64,000 bases of DNA, taken from contig CANTUV010000078.1 of NCBI GenBank assembly GCA_947685225.1, forward strand, positions 434,001-498,000, in the 5' to 3' direction. Position 1 is the stretch's first letter. Every line of letters starts with the position of its first letter. Below the pieces are notes generated by a model that was given only the letters and a program-made list of their open reading frames with translations, was not told the origin of the DNA and made no database searches. This stretch comes from Garcia nutans (lineage: Eukaryota; Streptophyta; Magnoliopsida; Malpighiales; Euphorbiaceae). Positions 23,601-36,057 of the stretch are shown one piece after another. The position numbers and the translations under genes are program-made.

Positions 23601-25386
23601 GTCTATAATATTAAAAAAAGTCAATTTTATGATTTTTTTCAGAAAATTAAGATGATAAAATTAAATAATTATATTTTTATATAACTAATTGTGTACTCAA
23701 TAACGTTATTTTCAAAAATTACAAGTTATATTTAAAATGAATGAATTTAAATTATAAAATTTATTTATAAATAAATTTTATATAAAATTATAAATAAATT
23801 CTCTTTAACTTAAGATAGAAAATTTAATTAAATTTTATATATTTTATTTAAAATAAATTTTAAATTAAAAATTGATTTATTTTTTTAAATATACTCTTAT
23901 TATGATAATATTATACTTAAATTTTATACTCAAATAATATCAAATGAAATTTATCTTTTAGATTATAATTTATCTTTTAGATTTATTGCTATAAATTGAT
24001 ATTAAACTATTTTTCAATTAGATAATTATTGTATTTATTTTTTAATATTAAAAAATATTTTTTTGTTTATATAAATTTAATTAATTGAAACTGGTATAAT
24101 TTATTTGTAATAATTTTTATTCAAAATAATATATTTTTTAATATAATTTTAGATAAAAATATTCAGATTTAAAAATTTTTACTTATTAGACTATTATTTA
24201 TATTTATAGAAATATTTTTTATTTTGATAATAAATTTCACTAAAGAATTTATATATATAATGAGCAACTTTTTAAAATTTTAAATGATTATTAAGAATGA
24301 AAATTTAATAAAATATTAAGATAAAATTATAACTATTGATAAAGCTAAAAGGATAAATATTCAAATTAAATATTTAGCTTAAAAAATAAAAATGACATAA
24401 TTTTGTTAAAATTTAATTTTAAAATCTTAAAATAGGAGAAATAATAAATTTTATGGAATTAGCATAATGAAAAAGAGAAAAAATTAGAAGAATATATTAG
24501 AAAAAAAAAAAGAGTATAGGTCCATCGAGAGTAATTTTGTAAAGAAAAATTGAGTTTATTAATTTGTGAAATTCATTTGCAAATTTTACCTATTTTAGTA
24601 AAATTTGGTTTACACTAATTAAATTTCATGGATTTAAATTTATATAATTGAAATGAATAAAAGATTTCATTACAAACAAGTAATTATTGAAATTTAAATG
24701 AATTTTATAAAATATTGTGAAATTCATTTATTTTAAACGGAGTGTTAATATTTTATAATTTAAAAATTATGTCACTAAAATAATCACATTTTTATTGATA
24801 AAAAAATAGACTTTAAAAATTAATTAGAAATCACCTAGAAGCTCCTAACCCTAAATAGACTTCTTTTACCGCAATTATTAAAATTTTAAAACTTTAATTT
24901 GTCATAATAATATTACTAATATTTAATTTTTTTCTCATTAAAATTTATAATTTCATTTTTTGATGATTGAATAGTGATAAGAAAAGAGCTTGACAGTGAG
25001 TATTTTTTATTCTAAAACAAAAATTTTCTTTGTGATTTGAGAATAAATTAATTTTTAACTTTGAGTTTTTCAGAAGTTTAAAATTTAGAATTTATGGTCT
25101 AAGATTTAACATTTCAAATTTATGGTGAAATTTTCTTTTTCATCATCATCTAATCACTAAAAAATGGAGAGTGATTTTAATGAGAATAAATTAAATGTTA
25201 GAACATTTTATTGTTACAAATTGAAGTTTTAGGATTTTAATGATATAAGTGTAAATTTTAAGAATAACTAGTGACATTAACCTTTTTACTCTTTTTGAGA
25301 ACAAAAAAATAATATATCATCGCATTCCTTTCTCATTTTGCAATGTATTCTCTTATTATATGTTTCTCTAAAATTCGATAATCATA
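23601..25386. other. AT-rich intergenic region upstream of the gene
   Basis: Very AT-rich, with many poly-A/T runs and no coding signal. The segment near 24550-24740 has repeated GAAATTCATTT motifs that could be a decayed MITE, but I cannot define ends. The promoter of the minus-strand gene should lie at its left side. Confidence 0.6.
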
Positions 25387-25571
25387 AACTCGTCTTTGGG
25401 ATGGGTTAGTGTGGTTCCTCTACACCTAAGACACCGTAATATCAAACCATGAACCAAAAAAGACATAAGAGAAAAATATATTGGTTAGTGACTATAAGGC
25501 CCTTATTATAGACCATAGGAGACACCAAAGGTATTGCCCCCTGACAGTCCTATCAGAAAACTATCAAAAGA
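25387..25571 (-). pseudogene. rrn5: Plastid-derived DNA, left arm: partial 5S rRNA and 4.5S-5S spacer
   Basis: The plus strand matches the complement of plastid 5S rRNA from about 25395 to 25441 (TGTGGTTCCTCTACACCTAA, ending ACACCGTAATA). The spacer pattern (CAAACCATGAAC, GAGAAAAATATATTGG, AAGGCCCTTATTA) follows to 25571. Only the 5' part of the 5S gene is kept. The spacer stops at an LTR end and resumes at 48417, next to the 4.5S gene. C-to-T and G-to-A decay matches the main arm of the insertion. Confidence 0.75.
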
Positions 25572-26984
25572 TGTTATTCAGTGCTTATTAATTCTATATC
25601 TAATTTTAAATAAACTTTAAAAAAATAAATCAACTAAAAATTTCAACAGAGTTTTCTCTGTAATATTCACTGTCATTTTCAACATAACACCATCTGCAGA
25701 AAACACTTCTATATTTTTCACAATCAATTTCAAACAACAACTACACTATTTCATCCATAATCAACCACAATCCAAACAAATAACACATGCTTGTATCAAT
25801 CTGTATACATATATAAACAAATACCTTATGCATAAGTTCCAAATAAATCATGAATTTCATCTGAAGTTCACTTCACTAAACTATATAACTGTAATATAAA
25901 TCAAAATTTTATTATGTGAACAGTAATTAAATATATAATACAAAGAACTCTAAAAAAAGACACTCTATGTTGCAGTTAATCTTTAAATCTCTTTTACTTC
26001 ACTTGTCAAATTTGCTCTGGTCCGTCTGATTTGCGCGTTGAAAAATCTAACACACTAAGTAAATTATTTAGTAGTGCTTGTATATACATATTTTGTTATT
26101 CAATCTCATAAGAAAAATAATTAAAATAATAAATATAGCAAATAATATCACAATGTTAAAGCAAGTTACTTAACTAAATAAATTCAAATTTTAGTTTAAA
26201 TAAATAAGAATTATTTGCATTGCAATTATTTACCAAATTGTCATTAGTTATAGTAAAAATCATAATTTCACATATATTTATCTATACAATTCATTATAAG
26301 TATTCACAATGCATGTTTTTCTTGTTTCAACAAGTTTCTTTTATTTTATTATCATGTACTGAGTTTTAAATCATAGACTCGAATAATGACACATATGCCC
26401 AGTACAATAATGACATAATATGTATAATATTGACACAATGTGCTTAGTAATAATATAGACGTCTATCATCTAACTAGACATTCTATATAATAACAAGGTT
26501 TTTCACTAATATAATATGAGCAATTTATTTATTTACTCATTCCCAACCAATTCCAAAGTTATAATGATATTTTTGCTAAAAACAATTATTTTTTTAACAA
26601 CTAATTGATATTAAAACTTTAACATTTTATATAAAAAAAATTATACTTCAATTAAATCTAAACATATTTCATTTAATTCATTATAATCAAGAAAAGAGTT
26701 TTTCTTTTAAAATACATAATTCTTCCATAATCCTAAAATCTTTAATAACCCTAAAATTTAATAATTGGTTAATTCAATGGTTCATTTAAATATGATTTTA
26801 AGTTAAAAACCACACAAATATACTTAATTTCTTTCACAATTAAACCCATAATCAATTCTTTCACAAAAAAGTTTGATTAATCAATTCTTTCATAAATAAT
26901 TCCATTTAATCAAATGATAAGCTTCCATAAGCAATTAAAATTCAAGAAAAACAAAAATTCAAGAAAAACATTTCAAATAATATT
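25572..26984 (-). mobile_element. Old solo LTR-like sequence, right (U5-side) part, interrupted by the copia element
   Basis: The plus strand begins TGTTATTCAG. Part of it resembles the gypsy LTRs at 32.7 and 40.0 kb in motif order (ACAGAGTTTTCTCTGTAAT, then AACACTTCTATATTTTTC, then clustered GTCTA motifs), but strongly diverged. It ends where the copia LTR starts and resumes at 47761. The combined length is about 2.07 kb. Target duplication: AAAGA at 25567-25571 and AAAGG at 48417-48421. Confidence 0.55.
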
Positions 26985-28230
26985 TGTTATCCCAAATTAG
27001 TAACTAAGAGAGGGGTGAATTGGTTGATATAAAGAGTGATGGTAAATTTAAAATTCAAAAGCAAGAGATGAAGAAGATACAGAAGAAGATTGAGTAGAGT
27101 ATAGAAGAAAGAACACAAAGAGTTATAATGGTTCGGATTTATCTTAATCCTACATTCACTTCCTTAACAACTTGTTAAGATTCCACTAATCTTGAGTTTT
27201 TACAAGTTTAACTCTAACTTGGTATTTTCACTAGCTCACACTGAACTATTACAATGATTTGAAATCAATCCTCATAACCTCACAAGAGTTTTTTCAGACT
27301 CACTCTAACAACCTAAGTATTTTCAAGCTTATACTCAAATTTTTTTATGATGTCTAATGCTCACACCCAACACTCAATCAATACAAATGTAGTTTTGATA
27401 CAAAGAAATGAAAATTGTTTTGTTTGGCAATTACAATCATAATCTTACACAAAAATGAAGTTTCTTGAGGTATTCATAGCCTTCAAATCTTCAACTAGCC
27501 GTTTAGGGTAGGAGCTAATATGTTTAATTCTTATCTCCCACTAAAGTATTATCCTGAGCATTCTCATGGTTGAACATGCCCCAGTCCAATTATACTTTAA
27601 TAAGGTCGATCGGAATAATAAAATTTTAGTCGTACTTTTAAAAATTTGACTAATGCTCCTTCAACAGTTGGTCTACGTGTCATCCACCAACTGAGTGGAG
27701 ATATAACAGCTTCTGATTTGAAGAATTTTTAAATAATCTGATTGAACTTACATCTGGTCCGGTCTGATTTTCTGATGGTACATTCAATTTTTAGGCTTAC
27801 CTTTGGTCGTGAATTTACTAGATGTTTTGGATAATTTCTGCTTCAAAGGTATGGTCGACATTCTTGATGGTCCAGTCGGACTTTGTTGGTACTCTGAGAA
27901 AAATGAAGTACTTTTTACTGTAAAACTTATTGTATGAATTTTTATTTATCACAACTAATAGTGCGTCAGACTCATTCATGGTCCTAGGGGACTGCCAATG
28001 GTATGGTAAAATTTTGAGAGCACTTTCCACCATGAACTTTTCTGTGAAAATTTTACTCATGTTGGTATGAAAAGTCCGGTCGGTCTTTTGTGTGGTTCAA
28101 TAGTACCTTTCAAGATTTCTTCAAAAGTTTATCTTCCTACAAAATATAACTTGATACAAATATTAGTTCTATTCAATTTTATTTCCTAAGATAAAAAATA
28201 TAGTAATCATGATAAGAGTTTGGCTAATAA
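26985..28230 (-). repeat. 3' LTR of the Sirevirus-like copia element (about 1246 bp)
   Basis: It aligns along its whole length with 46513-47760. Both copies have TGTTATCCCAAATTA at one end and TTTGGCTAATAA at the other. Next to it inside the element is a polypurine tract. The two LTRs differ at many sites, so the insertion is old. Confidence 0.9.
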
Positions 28231-28245
28231 TCTCTCTCCTTTTTT
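28231..28245 (-). other. Polypurine tract of the copia element
   Basis: The minus strand reads AAAAAAGGAGAGAGA directly before the 3' LTR, as required for plus-strand priming in LTR retrotransposons. Confidence 0.75.
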
Positions 28246-28559
28246 ACTTTGGCAATTAAATTGAATTCAAAGTGTGTTTAAGTAAAATTGAGTTGATTTG
28301 CTCTCCCTTAATAAGTGCTTCATGTAAATTGAGTTTATATTCAATTGGTCGTTTAATGTTAACTTTAATTATTTAAATTGATTAAATTCACTTCTCCCCC
28401 TTTGACAAAGACAAAAATAATTGAGAAAGAATGAGTTAAACAAATTCAAAAGCATTCATTAAATAAACACAGGAACAACATTGAAAATGAAATGATAGCA
28501 TCAAGTACAATAAAATGATAAATTAAGTTTTAATCTTTTTGGTTATCATTGCCATCATC

Positions 28560-29841
28560 ATCATCACTTTCTTCATTCCTTCTTCTTCTTCATCCCCTTC
28601 CTCTTCTTCTTCCCTTAGGTGAGGACAACAACTTCACCCACTTCTTCGTGAGGAGAGGAACCATAGATTAAAAAAGATTTTGGTAGTCTCAAAGCTTTTT
28701 GAACTTGTTGAATGTCAAGATGAAGATGAGAGATTTGGTTGGTAAGACTATCAATTCTTATTCTTCGGGAGCTTACTTGACTATGAATATCATGGAGAAG
28801 TTGGAGGATAGAGGCTTAAGGTCTTATGGTTGGAGTTCTAGAAAATTTTATTTGAAATGTCTCTTCACCTTCTTCTACAATTCTAGGTCTTTTTCTTTAT
28901 TGAGCTCTAGCACCTAGTGCTCCTAAAAGGTAAACATATGTCACATCATCATCCCTAATACACTTAGCATATTTGAGATAACCTATGTTTATGGATTTTG
29001 TTGTGGGATCAAGAGAATTAAAGAGTGTGACTTTGTTTGTTGGTGTGAGTGCGCCAATATATTTGGCAATTTATGTTATTTGGGAGAAGAGAAGAATAAG
29101 TCCAGCTTTGGTTTTCCTAATGTATAGAAATGTGTCAATTAAGAATTTTTCAGTTTGAATGGCTTGACCTCTAATGAGGCAAAAAAAGAAAGAGGAGATC
29201 TTTTTGTGTTACTTTTTCATTGCTTTCTCCCCTAGCACTTATTGTATAGGTGATAATCTATGCAACATCCAATAGGCCAAAGTCCTAAAGTTCTTGGCAT
29301 TGGATTGCTTGTGAAGTGAGGTTTCAATAAAAATTTCTTTCCAAAATTCAAATTGAACTTCAGGAGTGAAGACAGGTTTGAGGTATGAGAAATTCCTTAT
29401 AATTGAAAACCCCAAATAGATGAAAAATCTTCTAAGCTAAGATCATATTCTTCGTTAAAGAACCTAAAGGATATGCCATAATAACCTAAAGAATTTGTGC
29501 TCATTTTGCTAATGATCAAGGTTATGAGAAACTCCTTTATCAAGGTCTCTCAACCAAGGTCATCATGCTTCAAAAAGATAAATTCCTCCCATCCTAAAGT
29601 TTGGAGATAACCTCCAACATCATTTTTAATACCTAGAGATTCTAAAGTAAGGGTGGAGAAGAGACGGTTTGGCTTTATAATTTTGTCTTTAAGAATATCA
29701 TACCTACCTTTGTCTTTCTTCATCATCTTTGAATCTTATCTTATGGCTTCTTCTTGGTGTTTCTTCTTGTTGAGAAGAGGCAACAATTCTCTTTCCTTTT
29801 TTAGCTCTTGAAGCTTTTCTTTTGTGTTCTTTGGGAGCCAT
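28560..29841 (-). pseudogene. Extra ORF between RNase H and 3' LTR of the copia element (decayed)
   Basis: A minus-strand ATG at 29841 starts MAPKEHKRKASRAKKGKRIV, a strongly basic N-terminus, and the frame stops after about 45 residues. Further fragments continue, such as FFNEEYDLSLEDFS near 29440 and a Ser/Glu-coded low-complexity TTC/TCC tract at 28560-28620. Some Sireviruses carry a third, env-like or unknown ORF at this position. I do not recognise a domain, and I call it only by position and coding-like fragments. Confidence 0.5.
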
Positions 29842-30399
29842 TAAGTTTGATTGAGAAAGTAAATGAAGGAAAGAAGAAGTTTTAAGAGAGTTAGTGTATT
29901 TGAGTGTTTAAGTGTTTAGAATTTGATAAAAAGTTGCAAACACTGATATTGGGGGTATTTATAGTGTTTTGGTTGAGAACTAGCTGTTTATAGCTGTTGG
30001 AGGAGTAATTTGCACGTTTTGATTACATTCTAACAACTAAAAAATTTTGAATTCAGAGCAAAAGTCCGGTTGGACTACTATGAGTCCGGTGGTGAAGTTT
30101 AAAAAATCATAAAAAGTCTGGTCGGACTATAGTAAGACCAAACATAATTTTAATTTTAGGCACAATGGTCAGAAAATTTTGAAATATTATGGCCGTACCA
30201 CTGAGGATATGGTCATACTTTTACAAAAAAAAACTTAAAGTCAAGGAATTTCAAATAAGTACGGTTGAACTGTAATATGGTCTGATAAAAAAATCCAAAA
30301 ATTAAGACTTTTAGAAAAATTATGTATTTTAATTAGAAGCTTCAATGTATGATAATATATATATATGGGAAATTTAGATCATGTAAAATAAGTTTTTCA

Positions 30400-30882
30400 A
30401 GCAATTTCAATTTCTACATTAAGGTGTTTCCATCCATCATCTCTAAGTGTTGCTTTATGAAGTTTAACATTTTCTTTATTTAAGGGTTTTGTAAAGATAT
30501 TAACAAGTTGATTTTGAGTATCAATGAATTCTAAGATCATATTTTAATTTTGAACATTGTGTTTTAAGAAATAATGTCTAATATCTATATATTTTGACCT
30601 AGAGTGTTGAATTGGATTTTTAGATAGATTAATACAACTAGTGTTATCACATTTAATGAAAATATGATAAAAAGAAATTTTGTCATAATCCAACAATTGT
30701 TATTTTATCCAAAAAACTTGAGTGCAACAAAAATAAGCAGCAACATATTTGGCTTCCTCGGTAGAAAGAGCAATCAACACTTATTTTTTGCTAAACCAAA
30801 AAACTAGACATTCACTAAGAAAATGACATACCACATTCATGCTTTTTCTATCCAAAAGACTACTGGCATAATCTGCGTCCGA
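30400..30882 (-). pseudogene. Copia RNase H domain (broken)
   Basis: Minus-strand fragments read SDADYASSLLDRKSM, then LSTEEAKYVAAYFC, KNPIQHSRSKYIDIRHYF and FIDTQNQLVNIFTKPL. This is the expected order of a Ty1/copia RNase H: Asp motif, Glu in STEEAKY, HSRSKHIDIRHHF block, then the DIFTKPL end. In-frame stops are present, for example just after the domain start. Confidence 0.8.
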
Positions 30883-32000
30883 TTAGCCTAAAATATCTAA
30901 TGATGTATTTCTTGGATACCAAAGTCCTAAATATAATATTTCACTTAAATACTTTAAAATTCTTTTAGTAGCATTCAAATGGGATTCTTTAGGGCATGAT
31001 TGAAATCTTGTACACAAACATACACTATACATTATATCGGGTCTAGAGGCAGTTAAGTAAAGTAGTGATTTGAGGATACCTTGATATTTCTTCTCATCTA
31101 CTGCCTTACCACTTTCATCTTTGTCAAGTTTCAAGGATGTGCTTATTGGATTCTTACTAATTTTGCAACCATCCATTCCAAATTTCTTGAGAAGTTCCTT
31201 TGAATACTTGGATTGGTTGATGAAGATCCTATCATTGTATTGCTTGATTTGTAGTCTAAAAAAGAATTTGAGTTCGCCCATCATACTCATTTCAAATTCT
31301 CTAGTCATACAAGAGACAAATTTCTTACACAAATATTCATTAGTAGTACTAAATATAATGTCATCAATATAAAATTGAACAATCAAAATGTTATGCATTT
31401 TTATTTTAACAAAAAGAGTTGTGCCAACTTTTTCTTCTGAAAAACTATTTTCAAGCAAATATATACCAAGTCTATCATATCAAACTCTTGGAGCTTGTTT
31501 CAATCCATTTAGTGCTTTGATAAGTTTAAAAACATAATTTGAAAATTTATAATCATCAAAATCAAGAGACTGTTCAACATAAACTTCCTCATTAATAAAC
31601 CTATTTAGAAATGCATTTTTAATATCTATTTGAAAAAGTTTAAAATTCATGTGACATGCAAATACAAAGAATATTCTAATAGCTTCTAATCTAGCTACGA
31701 GGGCAAATGTCTCATCATAGTCAATGCTTTCCTCTTAGTTATAGTCTTTGGCTACCAATCTAACTTTGTTTCTAGTAATGAGATCATTTTCATCAAGTTT
31801 ATTCCTATATACCTATTTACATCCTATAAATTGGATGGTCTTTAGGTATAGGAACAAGTTTCCACACATTATTTCTCTCAAATTAGTTGAGTTCATCTTG
31901 CATAGCAATTATCTAACATTCATCACTAAGAGCCTCCCCAATAGTCATTGGCTCAATTTGAGAAATAAAAGCAACATTAACATCTAAGTATTTAAGTTTG
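30883..32000 (-). pseudogene. Copia reverse transcriptase
   Basis: The N-terminal part (about 31480-31990) reads NKVRLVAKDYN, ESIDYDETFALVARLEAIRI and KNAFLNRFINEEVYVEQ. A long open part (30883-31458) holds the catalytic motif FYIDDII, then FEMSMMGELKFF, INQSKYSKELLKKFGM and LLYLTASRPDIMYS. The Asp-Asp pair is intact. A TGG-to-TGA stop interrupts the conserved APR-x-WYDRL motif near 31480. Without it the domain would be close to full length. Confidence 0.88.
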
Positions 32001-32095
32001 GATCTAGTAGGCACTCTCTTTGATGTATCACCAAAGATGACTTCTTTTGGATTATTCTTCTTGTATTGTCAATCTTTGGATAGCTCTTGAGACTC

Positions 32096-32708
32096 TTATT
32101 CGTGTTCATCATGATTATTCTTTGGAGCATTGATTATTTCTGGTTGTTTAAATGTACCTACAAATTCATCAAGAATGCTACATTTTCTTTGATTAAGTTT
32201 AGAGGATTCATTAAAAATAACATGCATTGATTCTTCAACTATTAGTGCTCTCTTATTAAATACTCTATATGTTTTGCTAGCTGATGAATACTCTAAAAAT
32301 ATGCCTTCATCCGATTTGGATAAGAATTTTTCAAGATTGTCATTTGTATTCAATATAAAGCATTTACATTCAAACACTCTATGGTATGAAATTTTTGGTA
32401 TTCGTTCATTCCATAGCTCATAAGAAGTTTTATTTATTAAAGGTCTTTTGTGAACACGATTTGAAATATAACAACATGCACTATTAACTGCTTCCGCCCA
32501 AAAGTAAGATGGTAAATCATACTCATTGAGTATTGTCCTAGCCATTTCAACCAATATTCTATTTTTTTTCTTTAAACCACACCATTTTGTTGTGGTGTTG
32601 TAGGAGTTGAAAAGTTAGTGTGAAATACCAAACTCATTGAAAAAAAATTCAAAAGTTCTCATTTTAAAATTATTTGTCATGACCACTTTTAATAGATGTG
32701 ATTACATA
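32096..32708 (-). pseudogene. Copia integrase, C-terminal half (left of the gypsy insertion)
   Basis: The open part 32096-32554 reads MVEMARTILNEYDLPSYFWA, then AVNSACCYISNRVHKRP and PKISYHRVFECKCF, the standard copia integrase core end and linker. Upstream, KVYVITSIKSGHDK is broken by the gypsy target site at 32709-32713. The HNKMVW stretch near 32590 corresponds to the usual PQQNGVVER motif but is frame-damaged. Confidence 0.85.
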
Positions 32709-33584
32709 GCCTTTGCAACACCCTTATATCCCATATATGTATCATACATACACCCAATATATATAAAATACGCATATAAAGTATAAAGACATCACAACCC
32801 GGTTTAATAAAAATTTTACAATTCAAATTTAAAATTTCAAATACTTAGAATGTATATTTAAATAGTGAATAAAATATTCTATCTTAATTATAAATTACAA
32901 AATAAGCATTTCATAAGGAAATCTCTGAAAAAAATTCGCTAGAGTTTTATCTGTAATTTGGATAATCCAAAAAATTCAACAGTTACACAACTTGCACAAA
33001 AACACTTCCAATATACAATACATCACACCTTTCCCAAACACTTCTCAATTTCTTCGTATTTTCTCAAAATATATATATATATATATATATCAAAAACACA
33101 TATAAAATTTTCACTTCATACAAATTATCCAAAATATTCTTTATAATTTATAATATATATACTCCAAAAATATAATATAATATACATAATATAAAAATAT
33201 ATTATAATATAAAATATGTACATGCTGGCAAATGACTCTGATCTTGATGTACCTAAAAATTAACTCAACAAGCAATCTTAAATCTAGGCTCGATTCGGTC
33301 TAGAAGAACTCTCCGGCTCTACCGAATCAACCATGTCACATGCGTAATAAAATACAATCTCACTAAGCTAAAAGCCTAGTAGTATAAACTTTGATAACAA
33401 TAAAACTGTAAAATAATGCCAATGCATAATGCCTTTGTATTTGATGTCACAATGTGGCATACAATTCCATTTAAAACATAATCTTTTTTAATCATTTTAT
33501 TATTCACATTAACACATATACAGATATAGGCCCAAACAAACTAACATATTATTCAAATTCCAGAATTACCATTTTGGTTCAAAT

Positions 33585-33735
33585 TGATATCAAGTGTCTA
33601 GCCCCAAAGGCAAATTATATATCAGTGATGTCAAACGTCTAGCCTCGAAGGCAAATCATAAATCAGTAACGCCAAGCGTCTAGCCCCAAAGGCAAATAAT
33701 ATATCAGTAATGCATAACGTCTAGCCCTGAAAGTA
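33585..33735. repeat. ~63-bp tandem motif (GTCTAGCCCC...GGCAAAT) in the gypsy LTR
   Basis: The motif (A/C)(A/G)(A/C)GTCTAGCC(C/T)(C/G)(A/G)A(A/G)GGCAAAT recurs about every 60 bp, starting near 33594, 33648, 33676 and 33717. The parallel block in the other LTR is at about 40890-41030. Confidence 0.6.
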
Positions 33736-34192
33736 AATAATGAGTATAACCTCATAGGCATGCCGTCAAATACAGAACTCTGAAAATTAAATAACATACT
33801 AGACACACAATAATTTATATTTTTTCATAATCAATTTTTTCTCATCACATTGCCTTATTTTATCATTTTTCTCATCACAATATCTCATTTTCTCATTCAT
33901 ATCAATGTCAATTCATTATATCTCATCATGTTTTATCATTTCATCACAATATATCTCATTTCACATGAATATCACATTACTTAAATATTTTTGGATCATT
34001 TTCACATAATGCATATAATGCACATTTCATTTATTTTAATCATTAATAATGGCTTTTCATAATATATATAATGCATATATAGCAATTCCAATATCATAGC
34101 ACAAAGTTCATGAATATTCAATGTACAAGTAGCTTAACACATTTTTTATATAAAATGTGTTAAGCCCAATTTAATGCTAACATATCTAATTT

Positions 34193-34725
34193 TAGGGGTG
34201 GGCAAAATTTGGTTAACCGACCGAATTTTTAGTTAACCGATTAAAAATTCGATTCGGTTAATCAATCGGTAATGTAATTCGGTCGATTAGGTTAAAAATT
34301 TAGAATATTTTAATTTTTAGTTCGGTTAATGGTTAACTAATTCGGTTTGGTCGGTTAATCGATTAACCGAATCATTTTTAAAAAAAATTAGTTATTTATT
34401 ATTTAATTTTTTAATTATATAAATTTTTATTATAAATATACATTTTTATTACAAAATAAAGTTATATTTTATTTATTTTTATAATAAATTTTATTTATTT
34501 ATTTAATTATATTAATTTTTGTATAAATATAATTTTATTATAAATTTTAAAAAAAATCAGTCGGTTTAGTTAATTAACCGAACTGACTGATTTAGTTTTA
34601 TTAATTAATTGAACCAATTAAAATATAAATTCGGTCAGTTCGGTTAGTAATTTTCTTATATTTTAGTTCGGTTAACTGATCGGTTCGATCAATTAATTAA
34701 CCGAACCGATCGATGTCCACTCCTA
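34193..34725. mobile_element. hAT-type MITE, 533 bp, inside the gypsy 3' LTR
   Basis: Ends are TAGGGGTGGGCA and, complemented, TAGGAGTGGACA. The 8-bp target duplication is TCTAATTT (34185-34192) and TATAATTT (34726-34733). The sister LTR keeps the empty site ATCTAATTTATC near 41450, which proves insertion after the gypsy element. The interior is built of CGGTTAACCGA-type palindromes and is non-coding. Confidence 0.92.
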
Positions 34726-35194
34726 TATAATTTATCAAAAGTTTGTACTTACCTCTAGGTGGCTATAGAGGTTTGGCCAAACATGAAAAAGAAGAAGATG
34801 AAAATCACTTTTTATTTTATATTTCTTTCCACTTTAAAATTTAACCATATATATAATATTATTTTTAATTATTATATTTTTAATTATTTATTTATTTTTC
34901 TGTTTAATAAAAATCATAAATTACATCTTTCATTCAAAAAGAATTTATTTTTAATTTATCTAAATAATTTTAATTTTCTAAAGTATATTTATAATATTGT
35001 CACTTGACCTTTGACTTTTCATATAAAGAGTTGACTTTGGTATATATTATGTATATTTCATATATATTTCATATATACATTTTACTTTTTTACTTAAAAT
35101 CCTTCAATTTTCTATTTAAATTATTTATTTAATTTATTCAAATTTATTTACTTTATTTTATTTAATTTTATAAAAAAATTAGGGTTGTTACAAT

Positions 35195-35206
35195 TCTCTC
35201 CCCCTA
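35195..35206 (-). other. Polypurine tract of the gypsy element
   Basis: The minus strand reads AGGGGGAGAGAA one or two bases before the LTR start TGTAACA. Confidence 0.8.
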
Positions 35207-35209
35207 AAG

Positions 35210-36057
35210 AAAATTTCATCCGTGAAATTATCTACTATCAACTCTGGAACAACTGAGAATACCGACTTCGCATCGTCTGCTTACTCTCTCATGTCACTTC
35301 CTCAGTAGCATGGTTCCTCTAAAGGATTTTAACAAGCGGCACATTCTTATTTCTCAACTCTTTCACCTCTCGTGCCAAGATCGCCACTTGTTCTTTTTTG
35401 TAAGTCAGATCCGGACTCAACTCAATAGACTCAACTGATAAGATATAAGATGGGTTCGAAGCATAAAGACATGGAAGATATTATATATTCGGTCTAACTT
35501 AGGCCGCGAAGCCAATCTGTAAGCCACTGGACTAACTCTTTCCAGTACCTCAAATGGTCCTATGAAACGAGGACTCAACTACCCCTTCAGACCAAATTTC
35601 AAAATCTTCTTCCATGAAAATACTTTCAGGAACTCTTTATCTCCACACTGAACTATATGTCTTTTCTCTTCAAATCTGTATAGGATTTCTATCGATCTGA
35701 AGCTGCTTTCAGATGACCTCGAATCACCTTCACTTTCTCTTCAGTTTCTTTAATCAAATCGAGACCAACTAGTTTATCTTCTTCAACTTTTTCCCAACAC
35801 AAAGGTGTCTTGCACCCCCTGCCATACAAGGCCTCATAAGGTGTCATCTCAATACTGGACTGATAACTATTATTATAAGCAAATTCAATCAGCGGCAAGA
35901 ATCTGTCCCAGCTCTCAGTGAAATCAATGATACAGCTCATCAACATATCCTCTAGAATTTGTATCACTCTCTCTAACTGCCCATCTGTCTGAGAATGGAA
36001 AGCAGTACTAAAATACAACTGAGAACCCAATACATCCTGCAAACTCCTAAAAAACAT
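35210..36057 (-). pseudogene. Gypsy integrase C-terminal half and chromodomain-like tail
   Basis: The open part 35689-36057 reads YFSTAFHSQTDGQLERVIQI, then PLIEFAYNNSYQSSIEMTPY, the standard gypsy integrase core end with the catalytic-Glu region near QLERV. After several stops come KILKFGLKG and RFIGPFEVLERVSPVAYRL. A tail follows at about 35240-35400 (EVKELRNKNVPLVKIL, RNHATEEVT), which matches the chromodomain pattern LRNKxIPLVKVLWxHHxxEEATWE with Trp codons lost. Confidence 0.82.

Larger units (their letters stand above)
32714..35192 (-). repeat. 3' LTR of the gypsy element (2479 bp, with a MITE insertion and a large deletion)
   Basis: Homologous to 40014-42799. On the minus strand it begins TGTAACAACCCTAATTTTT. 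It carries a 533-bp hAT MITE (34193-34725) that the other LTR lacks. It also lacks about 930 bp present in the other LTR (about 41474-42405), with the junction near 34757. An AT microsatellite at 33069-33091 is shared. The left flank GCCTT (32709-32713) is the target duplication. Confidence 0.9.

Noticed and set aside
26985..28230. Five-base target duplication for the copia element
   Set aside because: Flanks ATATT and TAGCA do not match. A 4/5 match appears only if the LTR ends are moved to unlikely positions, so none is claimed.
34759..35007. 82-codon plus-strand open frame
   Set aside because: It lies in the AT-rich U3 part of the gypsy LTR and consists of Phe/Ile/Asn/Leu codons only because of base composition.
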